From Thermomonas fusca DSM 15424 (GTDB lineage: Bacteria > Pseudomonadota > Gammaproteobacteria > Xanthomonadales > Xanthomonadaceae), in NCBI RefSeq assembly GCF_000423885.1, contig NZ_AUIV01000015.1, forward strand, positions 7,501-71,500: a DNA stretch of 64,000 bases. Reading direction: 5' to 3'. The notes under the pieces were generated by a model. It worked only from the letters and a program-made list of their open reading frames with translations, had not been told where the DNA came from and searched no databases. Shown here one piece after another: positions 59,375-64,000 of the stretch (the stretch's first letter is position 1; the number at the start of each line of letters is the position of its first letter). A program made the position numbers and the translations under genes.

Positions 59375-59800
59375 ATGCATCCCTGCCTGACCTGCGGCGC
59401 CTGCTGCACCCAGTACCGCGTTGCCTTCCACTGGATGGAATCGGACGAGGTCACGCCCGGCGGCGTGCCGGCCGCGCTCACCGAGAAACTCGACGGCCAC
59501 CGCCTGTGCATGCAGGGCACCTTCTCCGCGCCGATCCGCTGCGTGGCGCTGGATGCCGACATCGGCAAGTACTCGCGCTGCAGCATCCATCCCAACCGGC
59601 CATCGGTCTGCCGCGAGGTCGAAGCCTCGTTCGAATTCGGCCGCCCCAGCGCGCAGTGCGACAAGGCGCGGCTGGCGTTCGGCCTGCACGTGCTGACTGC
59701 CGCCGACTGGCGCTGGCGCGACTGCGCCGACAACGACGACCACCCGGACGACAGCGGCAACAGCCCGTTGCCGCCTGCGATGCCGCCCGTCGCCGCCTGA
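59375..59800 (+). CDS. YkgJ-family cysteine cluster protein
   Basis: The 141-residue protein starts MHPCLTCGACCTQYRV and has further cysteines in IRCVAL, YSRCSIHPNRPSVCREVE and AQCDK. This arrangement, CxxCGxCC followed by YxxRPxxCRxF-like, is the YkgJ/UPF0153 family, which probably binds a metal or iron-sulphur cluster. The function is unknown. The ATG at 59375 begins the motif; earlier in-frame starts add only unrelated sequence. It is inserted between oleC and oleB on the opposite strand. Confidence 0.87.
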   Translation: MHPCLTCGACCTQYRVAFHWMESDEVTPGGVPAALTEKLDGHRLCMQGTFSAPIRCVALDADIGKYSRCSIHPNRPSVCREVEASFEFGRPSAQCDKARLAFGLHVLTAADWRWRDCADNDDHPDDSGNSPLPPAMPPVAA

Positions 59801-59879
59801 GCGTCCGGTTGATCCCGATCAAAACGCCCGCCGGCACGGGCGCGCAGGCTGGCCATCCACCCATGCGGAGGAGTGCGAG

Positions 59880-60617
59880 ATGAGCGGAAAACTGGAAGGC
59901 AAGGTCGCCCTGGTCACCGGCGGCGCGCGCGGGATCGGCGCGGCCATCGTCCGCCGGCTGCACGCCGATGGCGCCCGCGTTGCGATCACCGATGTGCTGG
60001 ACGATGCCGGCCGCGCGCTGGCGGCGGAACTGGGCGAACGCACCGCGTATTTCCACCACGACGTCGGCGACGAAGCCGCGTGGGTGGATACGCTGGCAGC
60101 GGCCACCGCCCGCTTCGGCGGCCTGCACGTGCTGGTCAACAACGCCGGCATCTTCCATCCCGGCCAGATCGCCGACGCTGCGGTCAGCGACGTCGAGCAG
60201 CAGTTCCGGGTCAACCAGCTGGGCCCCTTCCTCGGCATGAAGCATGCGCAGGCGCCGTTGCGCGCGGCTGGCGGCGGCAGCATCGTCAACATCAGCTCGA
60301 TCGCCGGCCAGCTGGGCTTCCCCAACGCGGCCGCCTACGTGGGCACCAAGTGGGCGGTGCGCGGGATGACCAAGACCGCCGCGCTGGAACTGGCGCCCGC
60401 GCAGATCCGGGTGAACTCGGTGCATCCGGGTTTCATCGACACGCCGATGCTGGACAACAACCCGCCGGAGGCCAACCAGGCCGGCATCGAAGCCACGCCG
60501 CTCAAGCGCATCGGCAAGCCCGAGGAAATCGCCGCCGCGGTGGCCTTCCTGGCCGGCCCGGATGCCGGCTTCGTCACCGGCGCGGAGCTGACGGTGGACG
60601 GCGGCTGGATTCTCTAA
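59880..60617 (+). CDS. short-chain dehydrogenase
   Basis: The 245-residue classical SDR has TGGARGIG (NAD(P) motif), ITDVLDD with an Asp favouring NAD, LVNNAGIF, NISSIAG with the catalytic Ser, YVGTK (Tyr-x3-Lys) and the C-terminal TVDGGW. It resembles 3-alpha/20-beta-hydroxysteroid and cyclopentanol dehydrogenases; the substrate is unknown. It lies in the ole neighbourhood but on the opposite strand. The 154-base gap behind it holds a complex inverted repeat. Confidence 0.9.
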   Translation: MSGKLEGKVALVTGGARGIGAAIVRRLHADGARVAITDVLDDAGRALAAELGERTAYFHHDVGDEAAWVDTLAAATARFGGLHVLVNNAGIFHPGQIADAAVSDVEQQFRVNQLGPFLGMKHAQAPLRAAGGGSIVNISSIAGQLGFPNAAAYVGTKWAVRGMTKTAALELAPAQIRVNSVHPGFIDTPMLDNNPPEANQAGIEATPLKRIGKPEEIAAAVAFLAGPDAGFVTGAELTVDGGWIL

Positions 60618-60627
60618 CGCCAGCAAT

Positions 60628-60762
60628 CACCGCGGGAGCCGGCCAGCCGGACGGCAGCGGCCTCGCAAGTCGCTCCCCGATACTCGCTTGGTTGCGAGGC
60701 CGCTGCCGTCCGGCTGGCCTCGCAACTTGTGGTGCCGTCCTTCCGTCGATACTCCCGCGGTG
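60628..60762. repeat. nested inverted repeat between convergent SDR and oleB genes
   Basis: A perfect 28-base inverted repeat (60641-60668 with 60692-60719) surrounds a 23-base loop. An outer perfect 11-base repeat (60628-60638 with 60752-60762, CACCGCGGGAG and its complement) encloses it. A third pairing is possible, 60691-60701 with 60716-60726, so the right arm is itself palindromic. The element has competing folds, as seen in REP/BIME-type repeats. No open frame or transposase is inside. Confidence 0.8.
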
Positions 60763-60771
60763 GAACAACCG

Positions 60772-61674
60772 CTACAGCGGATTGCGCTCCAGGAACGCCC
60801 GGACCAGCGGCACCAGCAGCTCGTGCTTGTCCTCCAGCGCGTAGTGGCCGGCATCGGCATACGCATGCACTTCCGCGTTCGGCAGCGCGTTGCGGAAGCC
60901 GTCGAGGAAGTGCTTGTCGAACACGAAATCGCGCAGCCCCCAGCCGATGAACGCCGGCCGGTCCGCATAGCCCGGCAGCGCCTTCGCGCTGGCCTGCACC
61001 AGAGGCATCGCACGGTCGCCGTCGTGCAGCGGGATGTCCTGCATGAAGCGCAGGGTGGAGATCGCCCTGTCCCAGCCGTCGTACACGCCGGCATAGGCGG
61101 CGCGCACGTCCTTCGGCAACGAACGCTTCGTGCCCATCCACGCCGCGCCGCGCGCGAACAGGTTGAGGCGGCGGATCAGCCAGCCACCCAGGCGCGAATC
61201 ACGCCCCATCGCCAGCCGCGCCGGGAAGCGCTTGGCCGGTGGCAGCGGGAAAGCGGCGGTATTGGTGATGACCAGCCGCTTGATGCGCGCGGGATCGCGC
61301 AGCGCCCAGCCGAAGCCGATCATCCCGCCCCAGTCGTGCACCGCCAGCGTCACCGGGCCATCGATGCCGAGATGCCTCAGCAGCGCATCCACATCGTCGA
61401 TCCGCGACTGCAGGGTGTAGTCGTAGGTCGGCCGCGCCGATGGTGCGTCATCCGGCCGGTCGCTCAGGCCCATGCCGACATGGTCCGGCACGATGCAGCG
61501 GTACTTGTCGCGCAAGCCGGCCACCAGATGCCGCCAATAGAAACTCCACGACGGATTGCCGTGCAACATCACGACCACCTCGCCGTCGCGCGGGCCTTCA
61601 TCGAGGAAGGACATGGCGATGCCGGGGCGGACTTCGAAGCGTTGCGGGGTGAACGGATAGTCGGGGAAGCGCAT
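60772..61674 (-). CDS. oleB: OleB-like alpha/beta hydrolase (beta-lactone decarboxylase)
   Basis: The 300-residue protein is a haloalkane-dehalogenase-like alpha/beta hydrolase: LHGNPSWSFYWRHLV (oxyanion region), the nucleophile elbow VHDWGGMIGFGWAL with Asp, and the late GHYALED histidine. OleB proteins share this fold and convert beta-lactones from OleC to cis-olefins. Genuine haloalkane dehalogenases are the alternative, but the nearby oleC and oleD make OleB more likely. The start at 61674 gives the family length. It lies 27 bases after the methyltransferase gene in a minus-strand unit. Confidence 0.85.
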   Translation of the reverse strand: MRFPDYPFTPQRFEVRPGIAMSFLDEGPRDGEVVVMLHGNPSWSFYWRHLVAGLRDKYRCIVPDHVGMGLSDRPDDAPSARPTYDYTLQSRIDDVDALLRHLGIDGPVTLAVHDWGGMIGFGWALRDPARIKRLVITNTAAFPLPPAKRFPARLAMGRDSRLGGWLIRRLNLFARGAAWMGTKRSLPKDVRAAYAGVYDGWDRAISTLRFMQDIPLHDGDRAMPLVQASAKALPGYADRPAFIGWGLRDFVFDKHFLDGFRNALPNAEVHAYADAGHYALEDKHELLVPLVRAFLERNPL

Positions 61675-61701
61675 CCGCCCATTGTAGGCGGTGCGCCGGC
61701 C

Positions 61702-62418
61702 TCAGCCCTGCTTGCGCAGCAGGAAGGCCTGGCTTTCCACCTGCTCCAGCGCGAATCCGAAACGCACCGCCAGCCAGTCGAAGGTGGCCAGCCGGTGGAA
61801 GCTGACGTGGGTGCGGTCGTCGCGGTAGCGCCAGCGCAGGAAGTTCGCCGGCAGTTCCGGCGCCAGCTGGGTCATCACCCCCAGCCAGCCACCCGGACGC
61901 ACCAGCGACGCCAGCTGCGTCCAGCCCACCAGCGGGTCGCGGAAGTGCTCCACCACCTCGGTGCAGGTCACGAAATCGTACTGCGCGTCCAGCAGCGCCG
62001 CGTCGGGCGCGTAGCACGGGTCGTAATCGGCCATCGCCATGCCCGCCTCGCGCAGCATGATCGACAGCACCGGCCCCGGCCCGCAGCCGAAATCCAGTCC
62101 GCGCATGCCCGGCGCCAGTTTGGCCAGCAACGGATGGGCCAGCCTTGCCAGGAAAGCGCGATAGCGCGCATCGGCGGGGTCGTTCCGGTGCAGGTCGTAG
62201 ATCGCGCGTTCGTCTTCCGGCGACAGCTGCGACGCCGGGTCGGCCGACACCAGCCCGCAGCCCGGGCATTCGAAGTAGCGCCGTGCGCGGTCCTCGCAGA
62301 AGGCGCGGGTCGCATTCCCGCACAGCGGGCAGATGGCGGGGGCCGCCACTTCGCTGTGCCCGGCACGATCGCACTCGGCCCGACCGACCGAATGCGGCCC
62401 TGCACCCGCTGCCCCCAT
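61702..62418 (-). CDS. SAM-dependent methyltransferase with N-terminal zinc ribbon
   Basis: The 238-residue protein has a four-cysteine ribbon (CPLCGN...CPGCG, ~34-60) then a class I methyltransferase domain with motif I LDFGCGPGPVL, TCTEVVEHFRDP and LVRPGGWLGVM. The acceptor is unknown. Similar proteins occur in Xanthomonadaceae genomes near wall or lipid genes. The ATG at 62418 overlaps the upstream stop by one base (TGATG). The frame is open up to 62484 but that part overlaps the previous gene. Confidence 0.88.
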   Translation of the reverse strand: MGAAGAGPHSVGRAECDRAGHSEVAAPAICPLCGNATRAFCEDRARRYFECPGCGLVSADPASQLSPEDERAIYDLHRNDPADARYRAFLARLAHPLLAKLAPGMRGLDFGCGPGPVLSIMLREAGMAMADYDPCYAPDAALLDAQYDFVTCTEVVEHFRDPLVGWTQLASLVRPGGWLGVMTQLAPELPANFLRWRYRDDRTHVSFHRLATFDWLAVRFGFALEQVESQAFLLRKQG

Positions 62419-63119
62419 CAACCGCAGCTCGTCTTGAACGACGCCGACTCGCCACCCGACACGGACAACAGGCTGATCCGGCATTCACGGCCAGCGGCGC
62501 CGCGATAGGTAATGGACTCGCCACTTTGCAGGAATTTCCGCTGGTCGCCGGCGCCCGCGGCGCTCACGGTCACATACGCCCCACCGCTGGAAACACCTCG
62601 GACGCCCAGCACCGATGAGGCATCCAGCGCCAGTCCGGTGTTCTGGGACAGGATGATGTCGTAGCCGCCACTCACCCCCGCCTGCTGGCCCGCTACCTGC
62701 GACAGGCGCACGTTCTCCTGCTTGGCCAGGGCCAGCTGCGCCATCAGCCCCGCATTGGCGGATTTCATCTCGCTGACCGCGCTCCTGACCTGCGACAGCG
62801 CCTGCCGTCCGTTGCCCTCCACTGAACTGCCCAGCGCGTCCAGGCTGCCCTGCAGCTTCTTGAACGCGGCGTCCTGGTCCTGCTTCATCTGCACCAGGTA
62901 GGCGTCGGGATCGCGGAACTTGTCGCGCACATAGCCATAGGCCTCGCTGCCGCCCACGCCCAGGGCCAGCAGCACCAACGCGACCAGCGTCCGCTTGACC
63001 GGCTCGCCGTGCTCGGCGCTGTCGCGCTGGCCCCAGTACCACTGCAGCGCGCGCCGCAGCATGCCCGGCCGTGCGGCTGCCGCCGGCGCCATCGCCGGGC
63101 TGTTCTCGTTGTCTGCCAT
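62418..63119 (-). CDS. membrane-anchored coiled-coil protein of unknown function
   Basis: The 233-residue protein has a cytoplasmic N-terminus (~1-42), one membrane helix (TLVALVLLALGVGGSEAYGYV), a coiled coil (~70-142, rich in Gln, Lys, Leu and Ala) and a small C-terminal beta-rich domain (~150-233) ending in SASFKTSCG. Two cysteines near the end (ECRISL, TSCG) could form a disulphide in the periplasm. I do not recognise a family. It is coupled to the methyltransferase and oleB, so it may be part of the same operon. Confidence 0.75.
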   Translation of the reverse strand: MADNENSPAMAPAAAARPGMLRRALQWYWGQRDSAEHGEPVKRTLVALVLLALGVGGSEAYGYVRDKFRDPDAYLVQMKQDQDAAFKKLQGSLDALGSSVEGNGRQALSQVRSAVSEMKSANAGLMAQLALAKQENVRLSQVAGQQAGVSGGYDIILSQNTGLALDASSVLGVRGVSSGGAYVTVSAAGAGDQRKFLQSGESITYRGAAGRECRISLLSVSGGESASFKTSCG

Positions 63120-63280
63120 TGCATCCCCCTGTTGACGTCACGGTGCGAGCCGGCGCGCTCCCCGCCGCCCCACCGGAGGATAGCCAGCGGCGCGGGGATT
63201 CTCCAAGCCACCCCACTTCATCGGGCTGCGGATGGCGTCCGCCGCCCCACCGTCGTGGTTCCCGCGAGAACTCCGGGCGG

Positions 63281-63703
63281 CTAGACCAGCCAGCCGCGCG
63301 CGCTGGCCTTGCGCGCCAGCAGCAGCAGCGCGATACCGATCAGCAGCACTACGCCCTGCATCACCACCGCCACCGGGCCGGCCAGGGTGGCGCCGTCCAC
63401 CAGCACGAACAGCCCGAAGTCCTGTACCAGGATGCCCAGCAGGGAGATCGCCAGCACGGCCACTGCCCACTTCCGGCGCAACAGCAGCCCCAGGCAGCCC
63501 AGCACGCCGCCAAACACCGCAAGCCCGGTGGCAGCCACCGCCCACGCCGGGCGCGCGGCATACAGCGCCTGTTGCGCCTCGGGCAGTTGCGCCACGTCCG
63601 CGGGCGACAGGCGCAGATCCGCGAAGAACGCCACGCAGCCCAGCACGTTCCACAACAGCGCCAGCACTGCGACCACCTTGAACCAAGCGGGTACTGCGTT
63701 CAT
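63281..63703 (-). CDS. small four-helix membrane protein
   Basis: The 140-residue protein has four hydrophobic segments (VVAVLALLWNVLGCVAFFADL; AVAATGLAVFGGVLGCLGLLL; WAVAVLAISLLGILVQDFGLFVLV; VAVVMQGVVLLIGIALLLLA). The start at 63703 (MNAVPAWFKVVAVL) is preferred; the frame continues upstream into the next gene region without membrane-protein character. No catalytic motif is seen and the function is unknown. The 161 bases before 63281 hold no supported feature. Confidence 0.75.
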   Translation of the reverse strand: MNAVPAWFKVVAVLALLWNVLGCVAFFADLRLSPADVAQLPEAQQALYAARPAWAVAATGLAVFGGVLGCLGLLLRRKWAVAVLAISLLGILVQDFGLFVLVDGATLAGPVAVVMQGVVLLIGIALLLLARKASARGWLV

Positions 63704-63816
63704 TGCGGACTCCCCAGGACGTGATCGGTACAGGCAGTGGGCCAGATGTCGGCCGGACGAGCAACACGGTTCGCACACAACCTCCCGGGCGTCGTTCTGC
63801 AGTTCCCGCCACCGCT

Positions 63817-64000
63817 CTACCCCAGCCCCGCCGCCACCCACACCAGGCCGACCACCAGCCACGCCACCGCGACCAGCCACACCGCCAGCGGCCAGCGCGT
63901 GCCGGGCGGGTCCGCGCGCCGGCCCCGCACCACCGTGACCACCACGAAGGCGCTGGCGAGGCCGAACAGGCCCGCCACCCACGCCGACACCATCACGTAG
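63817..64000 (-). CDS. membrane protein C-terminus, cut by window end
   Basis: Reading inward from the window end on the minus strand, a frame gives two hydrophobic segments (VSAWVAGLFGLASAFVVVTVV and PLAVWLVAVAWLVVGLVWVA) joined by an Arg-rich turn and ends at a TAG (63817-63819). The upstream part lies outside the window. The two-helix pattern and charge distribution support a real gene, but the fragment is short and no family is recognised. Confidence 0.5.
   Translation of the reverse strand, partial: YVMVSAWVAGLFGLASAFVVVTVVRGRRADPPGTRWPLAVWLVAVAWLVVGLVWVAAGLG

Overview
The window is GC-rich gammaproteobacterial chromosome. Its gene order (coaC-coaB-dut-algC, divergent radC-argS, speA/speE, aceBA with a divergent LysR gene, ubiJ-ubiB, ole genes) and protein families point to Lysobacteraceae/Xanthomonadaceae, for example a Lysobacter, Luteimonas, Thermomonas or Pseudoxanthomonas relative. 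The genus is inference. I saw no rRNA, tRNA, CRISPR array, prophage or intact insertion sequence, and no gap over 300 bases without a gene.

Layout. 1-3549: murein turnover and recycling (M23 peptidase fragment, anmK, ampG). 3616-13270: housekeeping genes (xth, pyrE, a coiled-coil periplasmic protein, a membrane-anchored phosphohexomutase, dut, coenzyme A genes coaB and coaC as two ORFs, radC, argS, a SPOR protein). 13311-16263: an SDR, a Phd/zeta-like toxin-antitoxin pair and an acyltransferase coupled to speA. 16260-23500: polyamine genes, a TPR-GGDEF protein, PII, ubiK and comM.

23510-28879 is the most interesting region: a SagB-type peptide-maturation dehydrogenase diverges from a 100-residue NHLP/Nif11-like precursor peptide. 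Next comes a convergent two-gene unit of a class III nucleotide cyclase with TPR repeats and a cNMP-binding GGDEF protein. It combines a predicted RiPP pathway with a likely cyclic-nucleotide-to-c-di-GMP relay.

29033-33079 is the glyoxylate shunt (aceBA) and its likely LysR regulator. 33184-35133 is a secreted cyanophycinase/isoaspartyl-peptidase fusion. 35225-40137 is a FecI/FecR/TonB-receptor signalling set. 40198-48449 is a tightly packed minus-strand operon (phosphatase-TPR, HEAT, GT2 synthase, YaiO-like barrel, LtaS/sulfatase-like enzyme, putative hydrolase) that looks like an uncharacterised envelope or exopolysaccharide system.

48707-56499 holds an acyltransferase, arfB, a DUF2059 protein, truC, an ABC-transporter remnant, a ferric-reductase-like protein, a CDF metal exporter, ubiB, ubiJ and a tiny DUF1328 protein. 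56635-62418 carries oleD, oleC and oleB for long-chain olefin synthesis, interrupted by unrelated genes and without oleA. The right end has small membrane proteins, the last cut by the window edge. Several convergent gene pairs are separated by hairpins or long palindromes.
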